Positions 17,610 through 26,808 of a DNA stretch of 64,000 nt are shown piece by piece. Source of the stretch: Lentimicrobium sp. (GTDB lineage: Bacteria; Bacteroidota; Bacteroidia; Bacteroidales; Lentimicrobiaceae); NCBI GenBank assembly GCA_019429275.1, contig JAHYJC010000011.1:1-64000 (forward strand), written 5' to 3'. The position numbers were made by a program, and so were the translations under genes. The notes below the pieces were generated by a model. The model was not told the DNA's origin. It saw only the letters and a list, made by a program, of their open reading frames with translations, and did not search any database. How positions within the stretch are numbered: position 1 is the first letter of the stretch; each line of letters begins with the position of its first letter.

Positions 17610-20600
17610 ATGAAAATATCAGTTAAAACTCACCTGTATTATAAATTTAAGTGGAAGATTTTGCTTCTGCTTTCCGGTCTTTTGCTTTCATCGGGAACAT
17701 TTGCCCAGTTTTATAATGGATCGCAAATGCCTTTTGGGAAAAGCAGGGTTCAATACAGTGATTTTTTATGGACATATTACCGTTTTGAAGATTTTGATAC
17801 TTATTTCTACCTGAACGGTAAGGAGCTTGCCATTTATACTGCCCGCTATGCCAAACAAATTCAACCCGAACTCGAGTCGCTTCTTGAAACCAGAATGACC
17901 GATAAAGTTGTATTTATTGTTTTTAATTCACTAACCGACCTCAAACAGAGCAATATCGGCCTGATGAGTGAACAACAATACAACATTGGCGGAATTACAC
18001 ACATCATCGACAATAAGGTCTTTATATATTTCGACGGCAACTATGCCAACTTTGAAAAGCAAATCAGGGCAGGAATGGCTAAAGCCCTCATTGACCAATC
18101 TATTTACGGAGGTTCCGTTGGTCGCCAGATAACCAATTCAACGCTCATGACCATGCCTCCCTGGTTTATTGAAGGGCTGATTTCATACATTACCGAAGAA
18201 TGGAATACTGTAATTGACAATTATGTCAGGGATGGTATGATTTCGGGCAGATATAAAAAATTTAATCATCTCAAAGGCGACGATGCCATTTATGCCGGGC
18301 ACAGCATATGGAAATATATCTCTGACAAGTATGGCAAACAGAGCATCCCGAATATCATTTACCTTTCCAGAGTGAGCCGCAATGTTGAAACCGGATTTTT
18401 GTATGTACTCAACATCTCCTTCCGGAATCTTGTAAAAGAATGGTACGACTCTACCCGGGAACATTACCAAAACAGCGATAAGGGTAGGTTGTTACCAGAA
18501 ACAGCAGCGCTGCAGAAAAAAGTCAAAAAAACAGTAAAATATGACCGGGTAAGAATTAGTCCTGATGGGAAATATCTTTCCTGGATTAGCAATGAAGCCG
18601 GCCAGGCGAAAGTGTGGTTGTATGACAATCAGATGGGTAAGAGCAAAGTGATTTACCGTCAGGGACAGCGGCTTGATGAAAAGGAAGATATTTCATATCC
18701 TTTGTTCGAATTTCACCCAAACAGCAACCTGATTGGGCTTATTACTGAACGTAAAGGAGAGATCCGTTTTTACCAGATTGATGTTGATTCCCACAAAAAG
18801 ACCTGGCAGTTCGTTTACGGATTTCAGAAAATAATTGACTTCAGCTACTCCCACGATGGTCGGAATCTGGCCATGTCGGCCATAAGAAAAGGGCAGAGCG
18901 ACATTTATATTTTCAATATTGCCGCTGTTTCTGCCGAGCAGATTACCAAAGACATTTACAATGACCTGAATCCGGTGTTTATTAATAATTCAAAACAAAT
19001 TGTCTTTAGTTCCAATCGCCCGGGAGACACGTTGAGCGACAATCCGGATCTTGCAAAGCCTGGTCTTGAGCGGACACACGACCTGTTTTTATTCGAAGTA
19101 GGATCAAAAGGTAAAACGCTTCGCCGCATCACCGACACCCCATTTTCAAACGAAATACAGGCAGTGGAATATGAAAAAGGATTTATTTCATACCTGAGCG
19201 ATGAATCCGGAATATATAACCGGTATCTTGCAAGTTTCGACAGTGTCATCACACATATTGACACGATTGCCCATTACAGATATTTTACCCGTAGCCATGG
19301 ACTGACAAATTATTCGAGAAACATACTATCGCACCATGCTTCAAATTCTGCAGGTAAAATTGCCGAAATCGTTCATTCGGGACAATTTATGAAGGTTCAC
19401 AGTTATGATCAGCCTGCAGTCCGGAGAACGGCACCTACCAGCCCTGAAAAGACTCCCTTTATGGATCAGCAAATGCTGGCACACAGCACGCTGAAGCATG
19501 ATGCACCTGAAAGTCCGGAGCCTGTGAGGACTCCCCGAAAGAGGCAATTTATTTCAGTTTATTCAGGCGATCCTGAAATGCCGCTATCCGACAGCCTTAT
19601 AAATCTGGACCAGTACAGTTTATCTCAGCAAGGCAGTAGTATCGCTGCGCGCATAAAAAGCCTCAGACAGGCCGAAGGGCTTGAGGAGTTTGTTGTTCCC
19701 AAGCAACGAAATTATAATGTTGAATATCAAATCAATCAACTGGTTAATCAGCTTGATTTTAATTTTTTGAATACGTCATATCAGCCTTTTTCAGGAGGAG
19801 GAGGACCCATCTTTCTTACCCCGGGATTGACTGCATTTTTCAAGGCAGGTCTGACCGACTTACTTGAAGACTACCGCATTGTTGCCGGTGTAAGGCTCGA
19901 CTTTAATCTTGTCAACAATGAGTATGTTTTATCAATAGCCAACCTGAAAAACCGGCTTGACAGAGAAATTTATTTTCACCGTCAATCCATTGAGCAGGTT
20001 AGTCTTTATTCTATTGTCAGATACCGGATTCATGAACTGCATTACATACTCAGATATCCTTTAAATCCGCTGCTCAGTCTCAAGGGAACGGCAACGGTGA
20101 GAAAAGACAGGGCTGTTTATATGTCGACAGACCAATATAATCTCAGGCAACCCGATGTGAATAAGCACTGGGTTTCGGGTAAGGGAGAATTAACCTATGA
20201 TGGAACCCGGCAGCTTGGTCTTAATCTGCTCGATGGAATGCGCTTCAAGCTTTTTGGTGAATACTATCAGGAAATTGATGGAAAAAACGGGTTAAATAAC
20301 ATGGCTGTAGTCGGTTTTGATATTCGCCATTATCTGCCGATCCACAGAAATTTTATCTGGGCAAACCGGTTTGCAACCAGCACTTCATTTGGAAAGAGTA
20401 AACTCATTTACTATATGGGCGGAGTAGATACCTGGCTCACACCAAAATTCAAATCAGAGGCACCAATCGATTACTCACAGAACTATGCCTATCAAACCCT
20501 GGCTACAAATATGCGCGGATTTCATCAGAATGTGCGTAATGGCAACAGTTTTGCTGTGCTTAATTCCGAATTTCGTTTCCCGGTTTTCAACTACCTTGCC

Positions 20601-20903
20601 AACAGGCCATTAAGGTCTGATTTCCTGAATAATTTTCAATTGGTAGCCTTTGGCGATCTGGGTACCGCCTGGACCGGGCCCAACCCCTACTCCGATGAAA
20701 ATGCGCTTTTCACAAGAATCATCCGCAGAGGTCCATTATTTATAACCATTCGTGAGCAACGCGAACCCCTGGTTGGAGGACTTGGCTTTGGTGCCAGAGC
20801 AAGAATTCTGGGGTATTTTCTGAGAGCAGATTATGCCTGGGGAATTGAGGACTTGGTGATCAACAAACCAGTATTTTATATTTCATTGAGTCTTGATTTC
20901 TAA
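17610..20903 (+). CDS. Large exported protein: pseudopeptidase + PD40 propeller + C-terminal barrel
   Basis: This 1097-residue protein has a signal peptide (about 1-32, ...GTFAQ) and an N-terminal part (about 50-290) like M1/MA-clan gluzincin peptidases: it has the downstream 'MPPWFIEGLISYITEEW' (W-F-x-E-G) element, but the expected HExxH helix reads 'RAGMAKALIDQ', so the zinc site is lost. Residues about 310-560 hold TolB-like PD40 blades ('VRISPDGKYLSWIS', 'FSYSHDGRNLAMS', 'FINNSKQIVFSSNRPGD'). The C-terminal ~330 residues are strand-rich and end 'VFYISLSLDF', resembling an Omp85/D15-like beta-barrel. It is probably an outer-membrane anchored assembly or transport factor. It is encoded alone and divergently from the GH13 gene. 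Confidence 0.8.
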   Translation: MKISVKTHLYYKFKWKILLLLSGLLLSSGTFAQFYNGSQMPFGKSRVQYSDFLWTYYRFEDFDTYFYLNGKELAIYTARYAKQIQPELESLLETRMTDKVVFIVFNSLTDLKQSNIGLMSEQQYNIGGITHIIDNKVFIYFDGNYANFEKQIRAGMAKALIDQSIYGGSVGRQITNSTLMTMPPWFIEGLISYITEEWNTVIDNYVRDGMISGRYKKFNHLKGDDAIYAGHSIWKYISDKYGKQSIPNIIYLSRVSRNVETGFLYVLNISFRNLVKEWYDSTREHYQNSDKGRLLPETAALQKKVKKTVKYDRVRISPDGKYLSWISNEAGQAKVWLYDNQMGKSKVIYRQGQRLDEKEDISYPLFEFHPNSNLIGLITERKGEIRFYQIDVDSHKKTWQFVYGFQKIIDFSYSHDGRNLAMSAIRKGQSDIYIFNIAAVSAEQITKDIYNDLNPVFINNSKQIVFSSNRPGDTLSDNPDLAKPGLERTHDLFLFEVGSKGKTLRRITDTPFSNEIQAVEYEKGFISYLSDESGIYNRYLASFDSVITHIDTIAHYRYFTRSHGLTNYSRNILSHHASNSAGKIAEIVHSGQFMKVHSYDQPAVRRTAPTSPEKTPFMDQQMLAHSTLKHDAPESPEPVRTPRKRQFISVYSGDPEMPLSDSLINLDQYSLSQQGSSIAARIKSLRQAEGLEEFVVPKQRNYNVEYQINQLVNQLDFNFLNTSYQPFSGGGGPIFLTPGLTAFFKAGLTDLLEDYRIVAGVRLDFNLVNNEYVLSIANLKNRLDREIYFHRQSIEQVSLYSIVRYRIHELHYILRYPLNPLLSLKGTATVRKDRAVYMSTDQYNLRQPDVNKHWVSGKGELTYDGTRQLGLNLLDGMRFKLFGEYYQEIDGKNGLNNMAVVGFDIRHYLPIHRNFIWANRFATSTSFGKSKLIYYMGGVDTWLTPKFKSEAPIDYSQNYAYQTLATNMRGFHQNVRNGNSFAVLNSEFRFPVFNYLANRPLRSDFLNNFQLVAFGDLGTAWTGPNPYSDENALFTRIIRRGPLFITIREQREPLVGGLGFGARARILGYFLRADYAWGIEDLVINKPVFYISLSLDF

Positions 20904-21430
20904 ATTGACTCTGACCCAAAGTTTATTTCAGCACATTTTTATCGGTAAAAGCCTTATTCTGCAGGATAATTCTTCATATACCAATTCATTGATTCTATGT
21001 TTGGTAAATGAGATCATCAAGGCGTTGGAGTTGTGAACCTGTTAAATTGTTAATAACTCTATTGGCTTTGTGAAAATTTAACCGCCTCTCCATAACCAAA
21101 CTTATCGATATTTGCAGTCTGACTACAACAACGCCGTTTTCAGCTTTTATGCTGATACTCAACTTGTTATTTGAACTAACCGGAATTAAGCCAGGATGCA
21201 GGTAATTTTTTATTTAAAAAATAATTATTAAGAATATTACAATTTCGGTTTCAGATAATTACACCCGAAAAGTGATCAATTGTTAATAAGTCGATTTTGT
21301 TCTGCAGTTTTGGTTGTTGTAAATTGGTCTATCGATAATAAAGCACTTATCCAAATGGTAAGTGCTTTGTTATCAGCAAATCCCGAGGATGGAAAAAAAT
21401 ATTTAATTCATTGACATTTGAACTATTACT
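20904..21430. other. 527-bp non-coding leader region of nrdJ
   Basis: No ORF or known RNA is recognisable. The region is AT-rich and contains a 12-bp direct repeat AATTGTTAATAA at 21045-21056 and 21278-21289, plus a strong hairpin at 21334-21374. I looked for cobalamin-riboswitch conserved boxes and did not see them. Confidence 0.5.
21334..21374 (+). promoter_or_regulatory. 16-bp stem hairpin in the nrdJ leader
   Basis: The arms GATAATAAAGCACTTA and TAAGTGCTTTGTTATC pair over 16 positions (one G-T wobble) with a 9-nt loop. It ends 56 bp before the nrdJ ATG and has no following T-run, so it is not a typical terminator. It may be an mRNA stability or attenuation element, or an operator for a dimeric regulator. 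Confidence 0.5.
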
Positions 21431-24169
21431 ATGGAAAACAGCCTGTTCTCAAACCTTGAAGAAGTTGCTGAAAAATCAGGAACTGAAACAAAAACCGAAC
21501 TTTATAATGAAGTTCTCGAAAAAAGAGTGAGGCCCGTTGTCCCGGAACAAAAAGAAAATGAACCGGAACGGAATTCAATTAAAGAGGAGACTATTTTAAC
21601 AGAGAGAATCGCAAGTATTAATAATATTGCGCAGCCCAAATCCTACACAGCAAATCCACACGAAGAAGTACTTGAAAAAGCTACAGAATATTTTGCTGGA
21701 GACACACTGGCGGCAAACGTATGGATGAATAAATATGCCCTCAAAGACAGCAGTGGCAAAATTTATGAACTTACTCCCGATGACATGCACCGCCGGTTGG
21801 CAGCCGAAGTGGCCCGTATCGAAAAAAAATATCCAAATCCGATGGGAGAGGATGAGGTTTTTGAACTTTTTAAAAACTTCAGATATATAATACCCCAGGG
21901 TAGCCCAATGGCCGGTATGGGTAATAATTTTCAGGTTTCTTCCTTGTCGAACTGCTTTGTAATAGGCGGAGACAGCAACTATGACTCCTATGGAGGAATC
22001 ATGAAAATTGACCAGGAACAGGTTCAGCTGATGAAAAGACGGGGCGGAGTCGGACATGATCTCTCGCACATCAGGCCGACAGGAAGTCCGGTAAAAAACA
22101 GTGCACTTACCTCCACCGGCATTGTCCCCTTTATGGAGCGCTATTCCAACTCTACCCGCGAAGTGGCCCAGGATGGCAGACGAGGTGCCCTGATGCTCAC
22201 AATTTCGGTAAAACATCCTGATGCCGAGAGATTTATTGATGCCAAATTAGAACAGGGAAAAGTCACCGGTGCCAATATTTCGGTTAAAATTGACGATGAA
22301 TTTATGAAAGCCGTTGTCAATGGAACCACATATCGGCAACAATATCCGGTAAATTCTCACAATCCGGTAAAAGTGCAGGAAATAGATGCACTTGGCATTT
22401 GGAATAAAATCATCCATAACGCCTGGAAATCGGCAGAACCCGGAGTACTTTTCTGGGATACAATTCTAAAGGAATCAATACCCGATTGCTATGCTGACCT
22501 TGGTTTTAAAACCATGTCGACCAATCCGTGCGGCGAAATTCCACTTTGTCCCTACGACAGTTGCAGACTTATTGCCATCAACCTATATAGCTATGTTGAA
22601 AATCCGTTTACTCCACAGGCCAGTTTCAACATGGATCTATTTAAGAAACATGCCGCAAGTGCATTAAGGATTATGGATGACATTATCGATCTTGAGTCCG
22701 AAAAAATAGATGCTATCCTTGCCAAAGTAAAATCAGATCCCGAAGATGAGGAAATCAAAAGAATAGAACGGAAAATGTGGGAGAATATCCGACAAAAAAC
22801 ATTGTTAGGACGACGCACAGGCATAGGCATCACAGCCGAAGGAGATATGCTTGCAGCAATGGGTTTGAGATATGGCACCCAGGATGCAACGAATTTTTCG
22901 GTTGATGTTCACAAAACCCTGGCCATTGAGGTGTATGGCGCATCGGCTGACCTTGCTGCTGAACGCGGGCCTTTCCCAATCTACAATTATGAGCGGGAGA
23001 AAAATAACCCCTTTATCCAGCGCCTCAAAGATGCTTCGCCCGAAGTTTATGAAAAAATGGCAAACCACGGCAGACGCAATATTGCAATGCTTACCATTGC
23101 ACCAACCGGTAGTGTGAGTATCTGCACCCAAACCTCGTCAGGTATCGAGCCTGTATTTATGGTAAGCTACAAACGCCGCCGCAAGGTAAATCCTAACGAC
23201 AAAAATGTTACCATTGGTTTTATTGATGAAGTTGGAGATTCATGGGAAGAGTATAATGTATTCCATCCAAAATTTGTTGAATGGTTAAAAGTTAACGGAT
23301 ATAATCCTGATGAAGTCAAGGCCTACAGCGACGAAGAACTTCAACCCATTATTGCCAGATCGCCATACTTTAAAGCTACCTCCAATGATATTGACTGGGT
23401 GAGCAAGGTGAATATGCAGGGTGCAATACAAAAATGGGTAGATCATTCCATTAGCGTTACCGTAAACCTTCCCAGCGATTCAACAGAAGAACTGGTAAGC
23501 GAAGTATATAAAACCGCCTGGGAAAGTGGCTGCAAGGGCATGACCATTTATCGCGACGGCTCAAGATCAGGTGTTCTGGTGAGTAATGAGAAAAAGGAAG
23601 ATATTTCTGAATTTCGCGAAACCAAAGCCCCTCCCCGTCCGGTTAAACTTGAAGCCGATGTTGTTAGGTTCCAGAATGATTATGAAAAATGGATTGCCGT
23701 AATAGGGCTTCTCGACGGAAAACCTTATGAAATATTTACCGGTAAGGCCGAAGGTTTCTACCTGCCCCCCTGGGTGCAAAAAGGCTGGGTATTTCGGAAT
23801 AAAATCGAAGGCGAACCCACCCGATATGATTTCCAGTTCGAGGACAAAGATGGCTATAAAGTAACCATCGAAGGATTGTCGCGTTCTTTCAATAAAGAAT
23901 ACTGGAACTACGCCAAACTCATTTCCGGAATCCTCCGCCATGGTATGCCACTGCCATTCCTGGTTAATCTCATTCAGAATCTCAATTTCGACAACGACAG
24001 CATTACTACCTGGAAAAACGGTGTGGTCAGATCATTGAAACGCTACATCCCCGATGGCACTTCGGTTGGTGCAAAAGACACCTGCCCGTCATGCGGAGAG
24101 AAAAATGCCCTTGTTTTTAAAGAGGGTTGTATGACCTGTAAATCCTGCGGGCACTCTAAGTGCAGTTAA
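21431..24169 (+). CDS. nrdJ: Adenosylcobalamin-dependent (class II) ribonucleotide reductase
   Basis: This 912-residue enzyme reduces ribonucleotides to deoxyribonucleotides using coenzyme B12. Key elements are the first redox cysteine in 'SLSNCFVIGG' (about 173), 'RRGGVGHDLSHIRPTGS', the radical-site motif 'STNPCGEIPLCPYDSCRL' (about 362), 'TIAPTGSVSICTQTSSGIEP' and a C-terminal zinc-ribbon with four Cys ('CPSCGEKN...CMTCKSCGHSKCS') that delivers reducing power. The N-terminal ~80 residues are low-complexity and acidic. It is monocistronic, behind a 527-bp leader with a strong hairpin and followed by a bidirectional terminator. The organism must make or import B12. Confidence 0.96.
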   Translation: MENSLFSNLEEVAEKSGTETKTELYNEVLEKRVRPVVPEQKENEPERNSIKEETILTERIASINNIAQPKSYTANPHEEVLEKATEYFAGDTLAANVWMNKYALKDSSGKIYELTPDDMHRRLAAEVARIEKKYPNPMGEDEVFELFKNFRYIIPQGSPMAGMGNNFQVSSLSNCFVIGGDSNYDSYGGIMKIDQEQVQLMKRRGGVGHDLSHIRPTGSPVKNSALTSTGIVPFMERYSNSTREVAQDGRRGALMLTISVKHPDAERFIDAKLEQGKVTGANISVKIDDEFMKAVVNGTTYRQQYPVNSHNPVKVQEIDALGIWNKIIHNAWKSAEPGVLFWDTILKESIPDCYADLGFKTMSTNPCGEIPLCPYDSCRLIAINLYSYVENPFTPQASFNMDLFKKHAASALRIMDDIIDLESEKIDAILAKVKSDPEDEEIKRIERKMWENIRQKTLLGRRTGIGITAEGDMLAAMGLRYGTQDATNFSVDVHKTLAIEVYGASADLAAERGPFPIYNYEREKNNPFIQRLKDASPEVYEKMANHGRRNIAMLTIAPTGSVSICTQTSSGIEPVFMVSYKRRRKVNPNDKNVTIGFIDEVGDSWEEYNVFHPKFVEWLKVNGYNPDEVKAYSDEELQPIIARSPYFKATSNDIDWVSKVNMQGAIQKWVDHSISVTVNLPSDSTEELVSEVYKTAWESGCKGMTIYRDGSRSGVLVSNEKKEDISEFRETKAPPRPVKLEADVVRFQNDYEKWIAVIGLLDGKPYEIFTGKAEGFYLPPWVQKGWVFRNKIEGEPTRYDFQFEDKDGYKVTIEGLSRSFNKEYWNYAKLISGILRHGMPLPFLVNLIQNLNFDNDSITTWKNGVVRSLKRYIPDGTSVGAKDTCPSCGEKNALVFKEGCMTCKSCGHSKCS

Positions 24170-24180
24170 CCCCAGAAAAA

Positions 24181-24221
24181 AAGAAAAATCCCTGCTACCG
24201 AAAATAGCAGGGATTTTTCTT
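24181..24221. terminator. Bidirectional terminator between convergent genes
   Basis: A perfect stem of about 17 bp (AAGAAAAATCCCTGCTA / TAGCAGGGATTTTTCTT) with a 7-nt loop. The A/T-rich outer stem gives a T-run in both directions. It serves nrdJ (plus) and probably the convergent 132-residue gene (minus). Confidence 0.85.
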
Positions 24222-24271
24222 TTACTGATTTTTCTTACTAAAAAGAAAACCTTTTGAACCCTTTGATATCT

Positions 24272-24670
24272 TCAGAAATGAATTTTATGATGGTCAAAAG
24301 TCTGGCTATCTCTGAAAAATCTGATTTTTGCAGCAATAGCCAGAAATATTTTCAGATCATTTTTTGTGAACCAGGCCACTGCTTCAGGCTGGTTTTGACA
24401 GGCGTCAGAAAATACAGCAAGAAAAAAATGCCTGTTCAGGTTGAGCCATTCATACGCCTTTTTATTTCCGTCAATCGATGAATCAAGTGCTGCCAACTCC
24501 CTGTGGTTATTTTTAATAAGCCAGCCAAATGCTTCTTCGCTTCCCCTAATAGCGCTCGACAATGCCGCAAGTTCAGGATATCCGTTTTTTAGCAGCCATT
24601 CCAGTAATTCGTCATTCCCCGAAAAGGTTTCACCAAATGCCAAAAGAACTTTTACAGGATAGTGCAGCAT
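24272..24670 (-). CDS. Small protein of ~33-residue tandem helical repeats, unknown function
   Basis: I do not recognise the family. The 132 residues consist of three to four repeats with the pattern 'A..WL.KN....LAAL...I.G...A' ('EWLLKNGYPELAALSSAIRGSEEAF', 'GWLIKNNHRELAALDSSIDGNKKAY', 'EWLNLNRHFFLAVFSDACQNQPEAV', 'AWFTKNDLKIFLAIAAKI'). The regular Trp, Asn and Ala-Leu positions suggest a helical-repeat solenoid for protein binding. There is no signal peptide or membrane segment. It is convergent with nrdJ across the bidirectional terminator. Confidence 0.7.
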   Translation of the reverse strand: MLHYPVKVLLAFGETFSGNDELLEWLLKNGYPELAALSSAIRGSEEAFGWLIKNNHRELAALDSSIDGNKKAYEWLNLNRHFFLAVFSDACQNQPEAVAWFTKNDLKIFLAIAAKIRFFRDSQTFDHHKIHF

Positions 24671-24802
24671 TTTGAAAAGAATTGCAGTTTTATGTTAATC
24701 AATCCAAATATAAAAATTTATTCCGGTTCTCCCCTTTTTTCAATATGGTATATAGCTGTTCTTGATTGAGCTTAAGCAGGTAAATTCACAAGGAGAATAA
24801 CC

Positions 24803-25582
24803 TCAGCCAAATATTTCTGCTTTAATATTCAGGGGTGCCAGCAGAGTGGCTATATGCTTTAGCTTTTCATTGCTGATTTTTTCAATTCCCGTTTCGGGGG
24901 TTTCCCTTTCAATCGGATAAAGCATCACACTTTCGGGTTGAATCCGTCTGATGTGGTCAAGCCACAATGAAAGTTCCTCATCAGTTGTGTTATCAACAGG
25001 ATGTCCGTTTACCAAACCCTTCAGGAAAAGAGTCTGAATTTTTAATTTGCCATTGAAATCAACCAGTTGTTCTACAATGTTTTCCAAAAGAAGGTTGCTG
25101 GCCGGCCGGTTAATTCTTTCAAACATTTCCTGGCTTCCTGCATCCAACTTCAGCACGTTGTTATCTATTCTCAGAAGGGCTTCTTTTACTTCCGGAATAT
25201 GAAGGCGTGTTGAATTCGACAAAACAGTGATTTTTGCAAGCGGGAAATATTTATCTCTCAATGCGATGATATGATCTATGATCTTAAGAAAATCAGGATG
25301 AAGCGTTGGCTCTCCATTTCCGGCAAAAGTAATGTTGTCGGGTTTCAAACCTTCATTTGAGAGAAAGTTAAACTTTTCAAGTAATGCATCAGCTATTTCA
25401 GTAAAAGAATGAAGCCTGGCGTCTGAATTCTTTTTATAGTCAGACAATCCGCACTCACAATAGATACAGTTAAACGAACATATTTTCCTGTTTTCCGGTA
25501 GCAGGTTTATGCCCAGCGAAACCCCGAAACGCCTGCTTTTGACCGGCCCGAAAACAATATCATCGAATAAAAATCCTGACAT
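24803..25582 (-). CDS. Radical SAM protein (COG0731-like)
   Basis: This 259-residue protein binds a 4Fe-4S cluster through 'CSFNCIYCEC' (CX3CX2C, about 37-45) and has the SAM-binding 'FAGNGEPTLHPDF' motif. It is compact, with no extra cluster domain. The family (radical SAM, COG0731) is poorly defined in bacteria. The start is the ATG at 25582; a TTG at 25600 lies inside the -7 promoter element and is rejected. It is divergently arranged with the polyprenyl synthase gene. The substrate is not predictable. Confidence 0.85.
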   Translation of the reverse strand: MSGFLFDDIVFGPVKSRRFGVSLGINLLPENRKICSFNCIYCECGLSDYKKNSDARLHSFTEIADALLEKFNFLSNEGLKPDNITFAGNGEPTLHPDFLKIIDHIIALRDKYFPLAKITVLSNSTRLHIPEVKEALLRIDNNVLKLDAGSQEMFERINRPASNLLLENIVEQLVDFNGKLKIQTLFLKGLVNGHPVDNTTDEELSLWLDHIRRIQPESVMLYPIERETPETGIEKISNEKLKHIATLLAPLNIKAEIFG

Positions 25583-25597
25583 AAATAAAAATTTTTG

Positions 25598-25605
25598 CAA
25601 AGTTA
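25598..25605 (-). promoter_or_regulatory. -7 promoter element (TAACTTTG) of the radical SAM gene
   Basis: Matches TAnnTTTG on the minus strand. The following 5' leader to the ATG is identical to that of lysS over the 23 bp 25580-25602. Confidence 0.65.
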
Positions 25606-25786
25606 GAAATTACATTCGGTTTTAGAGAAGGTAAATGTAATGGTGCGCATATTGACATGCGCAGCATTTACATTACTCAAGATCTGTTTTCTTATGTGTA
25701 ATCTGTTTTTCTGCCTGTCTATATCTTAAAATGCCTGTGAAATCCAAATAAATCAAAACAATGGATTGTAAAAGGTAGTTTTGCAA

Positions 25787-25794
25787 TATCTTTG
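25787..25794 (+). promoter_or_regulatory. -7 promoter element (TATCTTTG) of the polyprenyl synthase gene
   Basis: Matches TAnnTTTG, with TTG at 25766-25768 at the -33 position (18-bp spacer). It lies 28 bp upstream of the ATG at 25823. Confidence 0.65.
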
Positions 25795-25822
25795 CAATCG
25801 TTAATACCGCTATCGGCGTAAG

Positions 25823-26797
25823 ATGAGTTTACTGAAGGAAATAAAAGTCCCGGTCGAAGACCACATCAGAGAATTTGAAAAAAAATTCAGAGAATCCATG
25901 CAAAGCAAGGTTCCTTTGCTTGACCTTATTACGGGCTATCTGGTGAAAAGGAAAGGGAAACAGATCAGGCCATTGTTTGTGTTCCTTTCGGCACAAACCT
26001 GTGGAGAGGTAAACCAGGCTACCTACCGGGCGGCATCGCTGATTGAACTTTTGCACACGGCCACACTTGTTCATGATGATGTAGTAGATGATTCGAACGA
26101 AAGACGTGGATTTTTTTCGCTCAATGCCCTATGGAAAAATAAAATTTCTGTATTGGTTGGTGACTTTCTGCTGTCGAAGGGTTTACTTCTTTCACTCGAC
26201 AACAATGACTTTGACCTGCTCAGGATTGTATCAAATGCTACACGCGAGATGAGTGAAGGAGAACTACTTCAGATTGAAAAAGCCCGCCGTCTCGACATTA
26301 GTGAAGAAATTTATTTTGAAATTATCAGAAAAAAAACGGCCTCACTCATTGCTTCCTGCTGCGCCTGTGGCGCTACCTCTGTTGGTGCCAGTGCAGAATC
26401 CATTAATAAGTTTCATCGTTTTGGTGAACTCACCGGTATAGCTTTTCAAATAAAGGATGATTTGTTTGATTACGGCAAAAGTCTCGAGACCGGCAAACCC
26501 AATGGCCTCGATATAAAAGAGAAGAAAATGACGCTCCCGTTGATTTATCTCCTTTCGAATTCTTCCTGGATAGAAAAGCGTCATATCATCAATATTGTCA
26601 AGAACCACAGCAACGATCCAGGAAAAGTGAATGTGCTCATTCAAATGGTTAATGAAAAGGGAGGCATTGCTTATGCTGAAAATAAAATGCTGGAATACAG
26701 AGAGTTGGCTTTGCAATTGCTCAATGAATTTCCGGAAAGCAATTCAAGAGAAGCACTTGAAAAACTGGTAATTTTTACAACAGAAAGAAAAAACTGA
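25823..26797 (+). CDS. Polyprenyl (trans-isoprenyl) diphosphate synthase
   Basis: This 324-residue enzyme condenses isopentenyl diphosphate units into a long prenyl chain, probably for the menaquinone side chain. It carries both aspartate-rich motifs: 'LVHDDVVDDSNERRG' (FARM, about 85) and 'FQIKDDLFDYG' (SARM, about 208), plus 'GKQIRPLFVFLSA' near the N-terminus. Length and motifs fit octaprenyl-type (IspB/HepT-like) synthases; chain length is not readable. It converges with the histidine kinase gene with only 11 bp between the stops. Confidence 0.93.
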   Translation: MSLLKEIKVPVEDHIREFEKKFRESMQSKVPLLDLITGYLVKRKGKQIRPLFVFLSAQTCGEVNQATYRAASLIELLHTATLVHDDVVDDSNERRGFFSLNALWKNKISVLVGDFLLSKGLLLSLDNNDFDLLRIVSNATREMSEGELLQIEKARRLDISEEIYFEIIRKKTASLIASCCACGATSVGASAESINKFHRFGELTGIAFQIKDDLFDYGKSLETGKPNGLDIKEKKMTLPLIYLLSNSSWIEKRHIINIVKNHSNDPGKVNVLIQMVNEKGGIAYAENKMLEYRELALQLLNEFPESNSREALEKLVIFTTERKN

Positions 26798-26808
26798 GAG
26801 CCACACAA

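Noticed and set aside
20904-21430. Cobalamin riboswitch upstream of nrdJ
   Set aside because: I could not find the conserved B12-box or core elements by eye; only an unrelated hairpin is visible. A covariance-model scan would decide.
21596-22216. 206-codon minus-strand ORF inside nrdJ
   Set aside because: Shadow of the highly conserved nrdJ reading frame; no domain recognised.
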